Positions 55,213 to 64,000 of a stretch of DNA of 64,000 nt are shown in pieces. The stretch comes from Rhodospirillales bacterium (GTDB lineage Bacteria; Pseudomonadota; Alphaproteobacteria; Rhodospirillales; Shumkoniaceae): contig JACZKS010000164.1 of assembly GCA_014859895.1 (NCBI GenBank), positions 1 through 64,000 on the forward strand, written 5' to 3'. Position 1 is the stretch's first letter, and every line of letters begins with the position of its first letter. The notes beneath the pieces were generated by a model. That model did not search any database. It had not been told where the DNA came from and saw only the letters and a list, made by a program, of their open reading frames with translations. Position numbers and translations under genes: made by a program.

Positions 55213-55527
55213 ATGGGCATCGGCGGTTTCCTGAAAGGTCTGTTCGGCGGCGGCCGGGAGGCGGACGAAGAGGGCGGCGAAGGCGACGCCCCGCGCATCG
55301 GCCCGGAAGGGGTCGAGTACAAGGGCTACCGCATCCACCCGACGGCCAATAAACAGGGCGGCCACTGGCTGACCGCCGGCGTCATCCGCAAGGATTTCGC
55401 GGGCGTCACGAAAGAGCACGCCTTCATCCGCGCCGATACCCACTCGACCCGGGACGACGCAGCCGCCATGGCCGTCGAGAAGGGCAAACGCATCATCGAC
55501 GAGCGCGGGGACAAGATGTTCGGCTAG
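55213..55527 (+). CDS. HlyU family protein
   Basis: 104 residues. MGIGGFLKGLFGGG and then VEYKGYRIHPTANKQGGHWLTAGVI and THSTRDDAAAMAVEKGKRIIDERG match the small HlyU (PF10115) family, named after a Vibrio regulator but of unknown role in most bacteria. GGAGGACGG precedes ATG 55213. It converges with the VOC gene (4-bp overlap of stops). Confidence 0.88.
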   Translation: MGIGGFLKGLFGGGREADEEGGEGDAPRIGPEGVEYKGYRIHPTANKQGGHWLTAGVIRKDFAGVTKEHAFIRADTHSTRDDAAAMAVEKGKRIIDERGDKMFG

Positions 55528-55982
55528 GCGCCGCCGTCGGCGATTTCGTCGTAACCGCGGCCGAGGAATTCGATCAGGCAGAAGCCGTGGCCGAAGGGGT
55601 CGGCGAGCGTGGCCAGCCGGCCCCACGGATGGGTGGAGATGGCGCCCTCGCGGGTGGCGCCGGCCCGCTCGGCCTTCGCGACCGCCGCCTCGATGTCGGG
55701 AACCACGAAGTCGAGGTGCACCGGCGTCCAGTGGCGGTCGTAGGCGCGTCGCGAGGCCATCGCCGAGGACGAGACGCGCGAGCCCTCGGGCCTGGCCAGC
55801 AGGTAGAGGGGCGCATTGCCCCCCAGCATCTCGACCCCGAAGGCGCCGAAGCGCCGCCCGACCGTGAGCCCGAAGGCCCCGCCATAGAAGGCGACGGCAC
55901 GGTCCAGGTCATCGACGTCGATGTTGACGAGCAGATCGGCTATTCCCGCCTCCCTTGCCGCGTGCAATTTTGGGGACACCAT
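55524..55982 (-). CDS. VOC family (glyoxalase-like) protein, start in doubt
   Basis: A VOC metalloenzyme-like protein: LLVNIDVDDLDRAVAFYGGAFGLTVGRR, PVHLDFVVPDIEAAVAKAE, and DPFGHGFCLIEFLG with the usual His/Glu ligands. The open frame begins at an ATG (55982) inside a 26-bp inverted-repeat arm. A better ribosome binding site, GGGAGG (55949-55954), lies 5 bases before an ATA (55941-55943) exactly where homologues start (M-ADLLVNIDV). So the true start may be AUA, or the ATG was replaced and the repeat now supplies the start. Confidence 0.82.
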   Translation of the reverse strand: MVSPKLHAAREAGIADLLVNIDVDDLDRAVAFYGGAFGLTVGRRFGAFGVEMLGGNAPLYLLARPEGSRVSSSAMASRRAYDRHWTPVHLDFVVPDIEAAVAKAERAGATREGAISTHPWGRLATLADPFGHGFCLIEFLGRGYDEIADGGA

Positions 55983-56053
55983 ATTTAATTCACCCGTATT
56001 GACTTGAATGGCGACAAGGCGTTTTGGGAATTAAATATGGTGTCCCCAAAATT
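55966..56053. repeat. 26-bp perfect inverted repeat with 36-bp spacer
   Basis: Arms 55966-55991 and 56028-56053 are exact reverse complements, A/T-rich with a GGGGACACC core. This is unlike the local GC-rich sequence. The form recalls REP-type or miniature mobile elements mobilised by Y1 transposases; no transposase is present here. Confidence 0.88.
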
Positions 56054-56164
56054 AGTCGCCAGAACATATGGCTGTTTTTTCCGCCGCACGGAATACGGGA
56101 CGTTTTCAGGTGTTCATGAAACCGGTTGTTGAAATCTCCGGGGCCCGACCGAATATCGGGAGGG

Positions 56165-56184
56165 AGGCTCCGGCGGAGCCTTTT
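56165..56184 (+). terminator. Small hairpin in the MBL-fold gene leader
   Basis: AGGCTCC-GGC-GGAGCCT and TTT, 33 bp before the ATG. It may end transcription coming from upstream or act in the leader. Confidence 0.4.
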
Positions 56185-56216
56185 CAGGGAGCCACGAGAA
56201 ACGGGAGAGACCAGCC

Positions 56217-57191
56217 ATGCACCAACCTGCGCGCGCGCTGGCGGCGGCGGCCGTCGGCATCGGCCTCTTGGCGGCGGCGCCCGCCCTTGCGGCCAACGTC
56301 AAGATCACGCCGTTGGGCAGCCACGCCGGCGAGTTCTGCGCCTTCGACCGGGCGATGATTTTCGAGGACCCGGACGGCACGCGCATCCTTTATGACGCCG
56401 GGCGCACGGTGCGCGGGCCCGAAGACGAGCGGCTGGGCCGCATCGACGGCGTGCTGTTGAGCCACGTGCACGGCGACCACCTGGGCGATGCCTACGGCTC
56501 CGGCCCCGACGCCGGCACCTGCGACAAGCCCGATATGTCGGTCAAGGCGACGCCGGAAAGCGTGACGGTGAAGGTCGTGGTCGGCAAGAAGGCCAAGTTC
56601 TTCGTCGGCGGCGAGATGAACAGCTGGTTCAACAAGAAGGTGCCGGCAGCGGGCGGCACCGTCGATCAGGTGCTGCTGGTGCGCTTCGGCGGCGTGCGCC
56701 AGTTGGGCGGGGTTTCCATCTACAGCGTGCCGGCGGTGCATTCCAACGGCATCAGCCCGGCCTTCCTCGAAGGTGAGATCGCCAAGCACATGGCCGAGTC
56801 GGGGCTCACCGCCTACGTCGGCCCGCCCGGCGGCTACGTTCTCAAGTTCAGCAACGGCCTAGTCGCCTATCTGTCGGGCGACACCGGGGTCACCGCCGAG
56901 CAGGACACGGTGGTGCACCAGTTCCTCAAGGCCAACCTGGTGGTCATGAACATCGGCGGCATTTTCAGCACCGGTCCCCAGGAGGCGGCCTATGTGGTCA
57001 ACGATCTGGTGCAGCCGAACTCGGTGATCGCGTCCCACGCCAACGAGGCGGCGACCGAGGGCGGCAAGGTCAAGCCGGGCAGCAAGACGGAAGCCTTCAT
57101 CAAGGCCACCAAGGCGCCGGTCCACCTGCCGCTCAGCGGCAAGACCATGGAGTTCGACGGCCAAGGCACGTGCGTGGCCGGCTGCGGGTAA
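56217..57191 (+). CDS. Exported MBL-fold metallo-hydrolase
   Basis: 324 residues. Signal peptide (LAAAAVGIGLLAAAPALAAN), then the MBL core with zinc motif SHVHGDHLGD, VPAVHSNGIS, LSGDTGV and SHANEA. Related to UlaG-like/beta-lactamase-fold hydrolases; the substrate is unknown. A C-terminal Cys pair (CVAGC) may form a disulfide. A 91-bp inverted repeat follows the stop. Confidence 0.87.
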   Translation: MHQPARALAAAAVGIGLLAAAPALAANVKITPLGSHAGEFCAFDRAMIFEDPDGTRILYDAGRTVRGPEDERLGRIDGVLLSHVHGDHLGDAYGSGPDAGTCDKPDMSVKATPESVTVKVVVGKKAKFFVGGEMNSWFNKKVPAAGGTVDQVLLVRFGGVRQLGGVSIYSVPAVHSNGISPAFLEGEIAKHMAESGLTAYVGPPGGYVLKFSNGLVAYLSGDTGVTAEQDTVVHQFLKANLVVMNIGGIFSTGPQEAAYVVNDLVQPNSVIASHANEAATEGGKVKPGSKTEAFIKATKAPVHLPLSGKTMEFDGQGTCVAGCG

Positions 57192-57215
57192 GGGGCCAGT
57201 TCTCCGCTCAACCCT

Positions 57216-57306
57216 CGTCATGCCCGCACTCGTTGCGGGCATCCACGTCTTCGGGCCGACAGAAGGAAGAAAGTCGTGGATGGCCGCAACAAGTGCGGCC
57301 ATGACG
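57216..57306. repeat. 91-bp imperfect inverted repeat with compensatory changes
   Basis: Two 32-nt arms (57216-57247; 57275-57306) match at 29 of 32 positions. Each arm is itself a hairpin (GCCCGCA/TGCGGGC and GGCCGCA/TGCGGCC), and the two differ by paired C-G to G-C changes, so base pairing is kept. It lies between the MBL-fold gene and the end of polA, where it may also act as a two-way terminator. Confidence 0.85.
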
Positions 57307-57319
57307 GTACTTTGGGGAA

Positions 57320-60300
57320 TTAATGCGCCTCGTCCCAGCTCTGCGCGATGCCGGTATCCACCACCAGGGGCACGTCCAGCTTCGCGGCGCCTTCCATCAC
57401 CGTCTTGACCACGGCGGCGGTGGCTTCGGTTTCGGCGTCGGGCACCTCGAAGACCAGTTCGTCGTGCACCTGCAAGAGCATGCGGGCCGAGAGGTTGGCG
57501 GCCTCGAGCGCCGCCGGCAGTTTCACCATGGCGCGCTTGATGATGTCGGCGGCGCCGCCCTGGATGGGGGCGTTGATGGCCGCCCGTTCGGCGAAGTTGC
57601 GCATGGAGGGATTGCGATCGGCAATGCCCGGCGTCGGGCAGCGCCGCCCGAACAGCGTGGTGACGACGCCCCGGGTGCGGGCCTCTTCCTTGGTCTTTTC
57701 CATGTAGTCGCGGATGCCGGGGTAGCGGGCGAAATAGGCCTGGATGTAGGCGTCGGCCTCGCCCCGTGGAATGCTTAACTGGCGGGCCAGGCCGAAGGCC
57801 GAGATGCCGTAGATAATGCCGAAGTTGATGGCCTTGGCCTTGCGCCGGACCATCGGGTCCATGCCCTCGATCGGCACCCCGAATACCTGCGACGCCGTCA
57901 TCGCGTGGATGTCGAGGCCGCCATGGAAGGCCTCCTTCAGCGCCTCGATGCCGGCGACGTGGGCAAGCAAGCGAAGCTCGATCTGCGAGTAGTCGGCGGA
58001 CAAGAGCTTGAAGCCCGGCTCGGCGATGAAGGCGCGGCGGATCTTGCGCCCCTCTTCGGTGCGAATCGGGATGTTCTGGAGGTTGGGATCGGTCGAGGCC
58101 AGCCGCCCCGTCGAGGTGGCGGCCATGGCGTAGCTGGTATGGACGCGTCCCGTCCTCGGATTGATCTGGCCGATCAGGGTGTCGGTGTAGGTGCTCTTGA
58201 GCTTGGCCAGCTGGCGCCAGTCGAGCACCCGGGCCGGCAGGTCGTGGCCCTCGGCGGCCAAGGCTTCCAGCACCTCGGCATCGGTCGAATAGGCCCCTGT
58301 CTTGCCCTTCTTGCCGCCGGCCAGCCCCATGTCCTCGAACAGCACCTCGCCCAGCTGCTTGGGCGAGGCGACGTTGAAGGGCCGGCCGACCAGCTGGTGG
58401 ATCTTGTCTTCCAGATCGACCAGACGGCCGGCGAAATCGTCGCTGAGGCGCTTGAGTTCGGTGGCGTCGACCTTGATGCCCCAGCGCTCCATCCGTTCCA
58501 GCACCGGCACCAGCGGGCGGTCCATGGTCTCGTAGACCGTCACCATGCGCTCGGCAATCAGCCGGGGCTTGAGCACGTTGTACAATTTAAGCGTGACGTC
58601 GGCGTCCTCGGCGGCGTAGTCGCGGGCGGCTTCGAGGGCCACCCGATCGAAGGTGACCCGGTTCTTGCCGGTGCCGACCACGTCATTGTACTTGACGGTC
58701 GTGTGGTCGAGGTGGAGTTGGGCCAGTTCGTCCATACCGTGGCCGTGCAGCGCGCCGTCGAGCACGTAGCTGATCAGCATGGTGTCGTCGATGGGCCCCA
58801 CCGCAACGCCCAGGTTGGCCAGCACCTGCATGTCGTACTTGATGTTCTGGCCGATCTTGAGGACCGAGTCGTCCTCCAGCAGCGGTTTTAAGAGCTCGAT
58901 GGCGCGGGCCATCGGGATCTGGCGGATTTCCGACTGGCCGGTGGGGGCGTCGCCGCCGAAATCGAGCGCCCCCTGGGCGGCCGGCGCCTGATGGCCGAGC
59001 GGGATATAGCAGGCGTGCCCCGGCTCGACGGCGAGCGAAACGCCGACCAGCTTCGCCGTCATCGCATCGAGCGAGGTGGTCTCGGTATCGAACGCCACGA
59101 AGCCGGTGGCATGCGCCGCGGCGATCCACGAGGCCAGCGCGGTTTCGTCCTGCACCAGCTCGTAGCGGGCCTGGGCGGCGACCGGCATCGGGATGACGGC
59201 AGGCGCCGGCCCGACGGCGGTCGGCTGGGCGCTGCCGGCCATGAGGCGGCCCTCCAGCTTGGCGATCAGCGAGCGGAAGGCCTGCTCGCGCAGGAAGGAG
59301 ACGGCGGTTTCGCCGTCCGGCAGGCGCTTGGCGAAGGCTTCGAGCGGGGCCGGCACCGGCACGTCCTTGCAGAGCGTGACGAGGCGGCGCGACACCCGGG
59401 CCATTTCGGCGCCATTTTCGATTAGGGCAGGAAGGGAAGAGTCCAATCGGCAAAAGAAACGCCAATCCAAGATGTGTTGTGCGATTGGCTGCCCCGCAGA
59501 CGCTAGTTTTTCCAGCGTTTCTGTGTCGGAGACGACAATCTCATCACCCGTTTTCTTGTTTTGCTTCTTCTTGCCTCCTTGGAGTCCCAATTTCGTGTGC
59601 AGAATCCGCCCGCAGTCTTCCGGGGAATTAAGTTTAAAAACTTCTCCGCTTTCTTCGAAAATGTTGGCCTCAAGTTCACGCTGTTTATGTGCGACAACGT
59701 CAGCAAGAGCCTGTCGGTCCTTAACCTTCTCGATCAACTCATCAAGAGAGCCGAATTCCGCGATCAATTTCGCGGCTAATTTATCTCCAATACCCTTTAC
59801 GCCAGGAACGTTGTCGGTCGCGTCCCCCATAAGCGCCTGCACGTCGATGACCCGCTCGGGGCCGACGCCGAACTTCTCGCGCACCTCGTCGGGGCCGATG
59901 ACGCGGTTGCGCATGGCGTCATAGAGCGTGATGCCGTCGCCGACCAGCTGCATGAGGTCCTTGTCGGAAGAGACGATGGTGACCTTGGCCCCCCTGTCGT
60001 GGGCCAGGCAGGCATAGGTGGCAATCAGGTCGTCGGCCTCGTAGCCCTCCATCTCGACCTGGGCGACGTTGAAGGCGCGGGCGGCCTCGCGCACCAGAGC
60101 GAACTGCGGGACCAGCGCCTCGGGCGGCGGCGGGCGCTGCGCCTTGTAGTCGGAATAGATGTCGTTGCGGAAGGTCCGCCTGGCGGTATCGAAGACGACG
60201 GCGATGTGGTCGGCGTCGGTGTCCTCGATGAGCTTCAGGATCATGGTGGTGAAGCCGTAGACGGCGTTCACCGGCGTGCCGTCCGGCCGGGTCATCGGCG

Positions 60301-60361
60301 GCAGGGCGTGGAAGGCGCGGAAGATGAACCCCGAGCCGTCGATCAGGAAGACGTGCTGCAT
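57320..60361 (-). CDS. polA: DNA polymerase I, with an internal insertion
   Basis: Repair and Okazaki-fragment polymerase. 1013 residues, about 80 longer than E. coli PolA (928). 5'-nuclease domain (1-~320; DGSGFIFRAFHAL, SSDKDLMQLV, GDATDNVPGVKGIGDKLAAKL). Active 3'-5' exonuclease (FVAFDTETTSL, GQNIKYDMQVLA, YAAEDADVTL). Polymerase motifs DYSQIELRLLAH, RRKAKAINFGIIYG, QVHDELVFEV. Residues ~242-314 resemble residues 662-730 of the polymerase domain and are coded by low-GC DNA (59410-59806). The rest is intact. ATG 60361. Confidence 0.95.
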   Translation of the reverse strand: MQHVFLIDGSGFIFRAFHALPPMTRPDGTPVNAVYGFTTMILKLIEDTDADHIAVVFDTARRTFRNDIYSDYKAQRPPPPEALVPQFALVREAARAFNVAQVEMEGYEADDLIATYACLAHDRGAKVTIVSSDKDLMQLVGDGITLYDAMRNRVIGPDEVREKFGVGPERVIDVQALMGDATDNVPGVKGIGDKLAAKLIAEFGSLDELIEKVKDRQALADVVAHKQRELEANIFEESGEVFKLNSPEDCGRILHTKLGLQGGKKKQNKKTGDEIVVSDTETLEKLASAGQPIAQHILDWRFFCRLDSSLPALIENGAEMARVSRRLVTLCKDVPVPAPLEAFAKRLPDGETAVSFLREQAFRSLIAKLEGRLMAGSAQPTAVGPAPAVIPMPVAAQARYELVQDETALASWIAAAHATGFVAFDTETTSLDAMTAKLVGVSLAVEPGHACYIPLGHQAPAAQGALDFGGDAPTGQSEIRQIPMARAIELLKPLLEDDSVLKIGQNIKYDMQVLANLGVAVGPIDDTMLISYVLDGALHGHGMDELAQLHLDHTTVKYNDVVGTGKNRVTFDRVALEAARDYAAEDADVTLKLYNVLKPRLIAERMVTVYETMDRPLVPVLERMERWGIKVDATELKRLSDDFAGRLVDLEDKIHQLVGRPFNVASPKQLGEVLFEDMGLAGGKKGKTGAYSTDAEVLEALAAEGHDLPARVLDWRQLAKLKSTYTDTLIGQINPRTGRVHTSYAMAATSTGRLASTDPNLQNIPIRTEEGRKIRRAFIAEPGFKLLSADYSQIELRLLAHVAGIEALKEAFHGGLDIHAMTASQVFGVPIEGMDPMVRRKAKAINFGIIYGISAFGLARQLSIPRGEADAYIQAYFARYPGIRDYMEKTKEEARTRGVVTTLFGRRCPTPGIADRNPSMRNFAERAAINAPIQGGAADIIKRAMVKLPAALEAANLSARMLLQVHDELVFEVPDAETEATAAVVKTVMEGAAKLDVPLVVDTGIAQSWDEAH
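59410..59806 (-). other. Low-GC patch inside polA containing a polymerase-domain-like insert
   Basis: Hand count gives about 48% GC over 59521-59820; the window is around two thirds GC elsewhere. It covers the H3TH part of the nuclease domain and an in-frame insertion that is homologous to PolA's own polymerase domain (residues 242-314 against 662-730, about 30 identities by eye). Flanking codons return to high GC abruptly. Confidence 0.8.
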
Positions 60362-60401
60362 CGTCCCTCCTTTGGGAACCCGGGCCGGGGTGGCGCCCGC
60401 C

Positions 60402-60581
60402 TCAGTGGGCGGCGCTGGTTTCGGAGTCGCCGGCGTAGATGAAATGCCGCGAACAGTAGGGGCAGACCGTTTCGTTCCCGTCGCCGATCTTGAGGAAGAT
60501 GCGGGGATGGCCGAGCGCGCCGCCGCCGCCGTCGCAGGCCACCCGCTTGTCGTTTACATAGATGGGTTCGTCCGCGTCCAT
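60402..60581 (-). CDS. Zinc-finger protein, NDUFS6-like (zf-CHCC)
   Basis: 59 residues: MDADEPIYVNDKRVACDGG, LGHPRIFLKIG, ETVCPYCSRHFIY. The C-x8-H and C-x2-C ligand set is the zf-CHCC domain, as in NDUFS6 of complex I. Role in bacteria unclear. 40 bp upstream of polA, same strand; small but clearly conserved. Confidence 0.88.
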   Translation of the reverse strand: MDADEPIYVNDKRVACDGGGGALGHPRIFLKIGDGNETVCPYCSRHFIYAGDSETSAAH

Positions 60582-60704
60582 GCCCAAGCTCCCAACACAC
60601 CGTTGACCCACTGGAGGAGGGGATGATACCGATTGGCAACGGACAATCAACGCCGGGATTGCCGCATTTCGGATTCCCGCGCCCTCAGCTCCTATATAGG
60701 CTCC

Positions 60705-61660
<956 letters not shown>

Positions 61661-61664
<4 letters not shown>

Positions 61665-62653
61665 TCCGCCGCCTCGCCCTCGCCGCCGTCCTGCTGCTGG
61701 CCGCCGCCTGCGCCCCGCGCATCGAGGCGGCAGGCCCACCGATCGCCGAGCCGGCGCTGGCGGCGGAAACCTTCATCGCCGCCGACGGCGCCGCCCTGCC
61801 GTTGCGGGTCTGGCGGCCGGATGGGCCACTCAGGGCAGTGGTGCTGGCGCTGCACGGCTTCAACGACTATTCGAACGCCTTCGCCGACGTCGGCCGGTTC
61901 CTGGCCGGCCGGGGCGTCGCCGTCTATGCCTATGACCAGCGCGGCTTCGGGGCCACCGCCATGCGCGGCCTGTGGCCGGGCATCCCGGCGCTCACCTCCG
62001 ATCTCAGGACGGCGGCGACGCTGCTCCGCCGGAGCCATCCCGGCATCCCGCTCTACCTGCTGGGCGAAAGCATGGGCGGCGCCGTGGCCATGGCGGCGAT
62101 GACCGGCCCCGAGCCACCGGCCGTGGACGGCGTCGTCCTGGCGGCGCCGGCGGTGTGGGGAAGGGAATCGATGCCGTGGTATCAGCGCGCCGCCCTCGCC
62201 GTGGCCTCCCACACGGTGCCGTGGCTCAAGGTCAGCGGCCGCGGCCTCGGCCTCAAGCCTTCGGACAACATCGAGATGCTGCGCGCGCTTTCCCGCGATC
62301 CGCTGGTCATCAAGGAGACGCGGGTGGATGCCATCCACGGCTTGGCCGACCTCATGGACGCGGCGCTGGCGGCGGCGCCCCGGCTGACCGGCCAAGCCCT
62401 TGTGCTCTATGGCGAAAAAGACGAGATCATCCCCCGCGAACCCAGCTTCCGGATGCTGGGCAGCCTCCCGGCGGTAGAACGCCGGTACCAACGGGCGGCC
62501 CTTTACGAGAACGGTTTCCACATGCTGATGCGCGACCTGCATGCGCCCACCGTGTGGGCCGATCTCGCCGCCTGGATCGACGACCCGCTGGGGCCGTTGC
62601 CCTCGGGCGCCGACGCCTACGCCCGCCAGGTGCTGACCGCCGCCGCCCCGTGA
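61661..62653 (+). CDS. Alpha/beta-hydrolase lipoprotein (lysophospholipase-like)
   Basis: 330 residues. Lipoprotein signal with lipobox LAAACAPR. Serine hydrolase: ALHGFNDYSNAF, nucleophile GESMGGAVAM, Asp in YGEKDEIIP, His in YENGFHMLMRDL. It resembles bacterial monoacylglycerol/lysophospholipases (PldB-like). It overlaps the ABC gene (ATGA), so the two are coupled. Confidence 0.88.
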
Positions 62654-62725
62654 TTTGGCCCTTCCCGAGGGCCGGCCATAATGACTTTACCCACGCGCGG
62701 CCTTAGCGTAATGTCGCGCCCCGCG

Positions 62726-62802
62726 GCGCCCGTAGCTCAGATGGATAGAGCGCATGCCTCCGGAGCATGAGGTCGCAGGTTCGAGTCCTGCCGGGCGCGC
62801 CA
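62726..62802 (+). tRNA. tRNA-Arg (anticodon CCG)
   Basis: 77 nt: acceptor GCGCCCG/CGGGCGC, D-arm GCTC..GAGC, anticodon stem CATGC/GCATG with loop CTCCGGA (CCG), T-arm GCAGGTTCGAGTCCTGC, encoded CCA. It decodes CGG. Confidence 0.95.
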
Positions 62803-62875
62803 AACTCCGCCGATAGCCCTCTATGATACGGCCATTCGATCCGAAAGCTGCCGGTCGCCCGACCGTTCGCGCGAC

Positions 62876-63268
62876 CTACTCCTCAAAACGACCCGTGGCG
62901 TCACGATCGCGGTCGTATCGTCTCGTGAGCGGAAACGACGGCAACCAGGACTCGCGGCGGACGGTCCAGAGTTCGTAGGTTGGCTTCAGTTGGTCCGGGG
63001 CATCCAGGGATCCCAGGTTCACTTCGATCTCGTCTGCGCTGCGTGAGAAGACCGAGGAGCCGCAGCGGGGACAGAAAAACCGCCCGGCATAGTCGCGTGT
63101 TTCGCCATCGATCGTCACCGCATCCTGAGGGAACACCGCGGAAGCGTGAAAAAGGGCCCCATGATGCTTGCGGCAGTCGAGACAGTGACAAAGGCCGACC
63201 CGGTATGGGCGTCCCGACGCCACAATTCGGACGTTGCCGCACAAGCAACCGCCGATGAATCGGTCCAT
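62876..63268 (-). CDS. GFA family (CENP-V/glutathione-dependent formaldehyde-activating-like) protein
   Basis: 130 residues. Zinc ligands in GGCLCGNVRI, LCHCLDCRKHHGALFHAS and FFCPRCGSSVF match the GFA/CENP-V fold. The name comes from one enzyme acting on S-hydroxymethyl-glutathione; most members have unknown substrates. ATG 63268. Confidence 0.9.
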   Translation of the reverse strand: MDRFIGGCLCGNVRIVASGRPYRVGLCHCLDCRKHHGALFHASAVFPQDAVTIDGETRDYAGRFFCPRCGSSVFSRSADEIEVNLGSLDAPDQLKPTYELWTVRRESWLPSFPLTRRYDRDRDATGRFEE

Positions 63269-63387
63269 GCTGCCTCTCCCCTAAAATCAAGCGGTCGGAA
63301 TGGTTACAACGAACAGCATGTCACTGCAATTGCCCGCCTCATTGATACCCACTTGGGCAATGCCGCATATGGCACGCCCGCCACTCC

Positions 63388-64000
63388 TCAGTCCGCGCCG
63401 CGCCCGGCGGCGAGGTGCGGCAGCCTGGAAAGCGCCTCGACCACCGCGTCGACTTCTTCCGCCGTGGTGGCACGGCCGAGGCTGAAGCGGATCGCCCCCA
63501 TGCCGGCCTCCGGGGAAACGCCCATCGCGTCGAGCACCGGCGACAGCTCGACGCGCCCGGCATGGCAGGCCGAACCGGTCGAGGCGGCGACGCCTTCCAA
63601 CGCCGCCAGGATGTCGGCACCGACGCACCCGACGAAGGATACGTTGAGGGTATTGGGCAGCCGCCATTCCGGATGGCCGTTGAGCGCGACCCTGTCGCCG
63701 AACCGCTGCTGAAGCGCATGCCAGAAGCGATCCCGCAGCGCCTTCACCCGCTCCATGACCGAAAGATCGCCGGCAAGCCCGCAGGCCGCACCCAGGGCCG
63801 CCGCCAGCAGGGCGCTTTCGGTGCCCGCCCGGCGGCCGCCTTCATGGCCGGCGCCGTGCACCAGGGGCTCCAGCGCGGTCCCGGCCCGCACATAGAGCGC
63901 GCCGATCCCCTTCGGCGCGTAGAGCTTGTGGCCGGCGATGGTCAGCATGTCGATACCCAGATCATCGACCCGCGTTGGGATCTTGCCGACGGACTGGGCG
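63388..64000 (-). CDS. Cysteine desulfurase (NifS/IscS-like), partial (5' part beyond the window)
   Basis: C-terminal ~204 residues. PLP Lys in TIAGHKLYAPKGIGALYV, then GGRRAGTESALLAAALG, catalytic Cys in STGSACHAGRVELSP, and FSLGRATTAEEVDAVVEAL. It is of group I (IscS/NifS) type, unlike the group II SufS at 23397-24665. The SACHAG form is shared with a subset of desulfurases near tRNA-modifying or isc genes; its partner is outside the window. Confidence 0.93.
   Translation of the reverse strand, partial: AQSVGKIPTRVDDLGIDMLTIAGHKLYAPKGIGALYVRAGTALEPLVHGAGHEGGRRAGTESALLAAALGAACGLAGDLSVMERVKALRDRFWHALQQRFGDRVALNGHPEWRLPNTLNVSFVGCVGADILAALEGVAASTGSACHAGRVELSPVLDAMGVSPEAGMGAIRFSLGRATTAEEVDAVVEALSRLPHLAAGRGAD

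Overview
This is a high-GC, gene-dense chromosomal window of an alphaproteobacterium, most likely a Rhodospirillales-type organism. The evidence for that is gene content and order: ihfB-rpsA-cmk-aroA, the TIGR02300 family, DUF1150 beside Hsp20, rpoN-hpf-ptsN next to lptBAC-kdsD, KorAB next to SUF, and MbfA. No prophage, insertion sequence, CRISPR array or plasmid function is visible. Nearly all of it is core genome, so the unusual signals are small-scale ones inside or between housekeeping genes. No gene-free stretch exceeds about 300 bases.

Layout. 1-6200 (minus strand): pyrF (cut by the window edge), lapA, ihfB, sppA, rpsA, cmk, aroA. 6300-7020: a TIGR02300 zinc-ribbon protein, then tRNA-Ala(GGC) with promoter and terminator. 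7064-10898 (minus): a TAXI-type TRAP transporter with a D-2-hydroxyacid dehydrogenase. 11063-16207: a DUF1194 von Willebrand-type protein, a Nudix hydrolase, a 1-Cys peroxiredoxin, and a pair of signalling proteins (PAS-HisKA_2 kinase; receiver-PAS-kinase). 16204-19131 (minus): korB-korA. 19322-26272 (plus): an Rrf2 regulator and a complete suf operon (sufB, C, D, S, U, T, A, grxD). 26421-27219: Hsp20 and DUF1150. 27263-33644 (minus): ptsN, hpf, rpoN, lptB, lptA, lptC, kdsD. 33815-37533: RNase D, tRNA-Leu(CAG), an NDUFA9-like protein, and a membrane nucleotide cyclase. 37693-44843 (minus): pheT, pheS, rplT, rpmI, infC, thrS and a thrS leader peptide. 44944-50960: two glycosyltransferases, an alpha/beta hydrolase, and several small or uncharacterised genes. 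50966-57191: GST, YHS protein, msrPQ, mbfA, HlyU-like, VOC and MBL-fold proteins. 57320-62802 (minus then plus): polA, a zf-CHCC protein, an ABC ATPase, a lipoprotein hydrolase, tRNA-Arg(CCG). 62876-64000 (minus): a GFA-family protein and a second cysteine desulfurase, cut by the window edge.

How the genes work together. The suf operon is a full Fe-S cluster factory with its own [2Fe-2S]-type Rrf2 regulator, and it is divergent from the Fe-S-dependent KorAB; a 19-bp dyad lies between them. The lpt/kdsD genes and the two glycosyltransferases serve lipopolysaccharide synthesis and export. The thrS-infC-rpmI-rplT-pheST block is the classical translation cluster.

The most interesting observations are: (1) polA carries an in-frame, low-GC segment in its 5'-nuclease domain that resembles a piece of the polymerase domain of PolA itself; (2) a threonine-rich leader peptide with a terminator ahead of thrS, suggesting ribosome-mediated attenuation; (3) infC appears to start at AUA, behind a perfect Shine-Dalgarno; (4) a perfect 26-bp inverted repeat supplies the apparent start codon of a VOC gene; (5) a 91-bp inverted repeat with compensatory changes follows the MBL-fold gene; (6) a perfect 40-bp palindrome sits exactly at the window edge inside pyrF and may be an assembly artefact.
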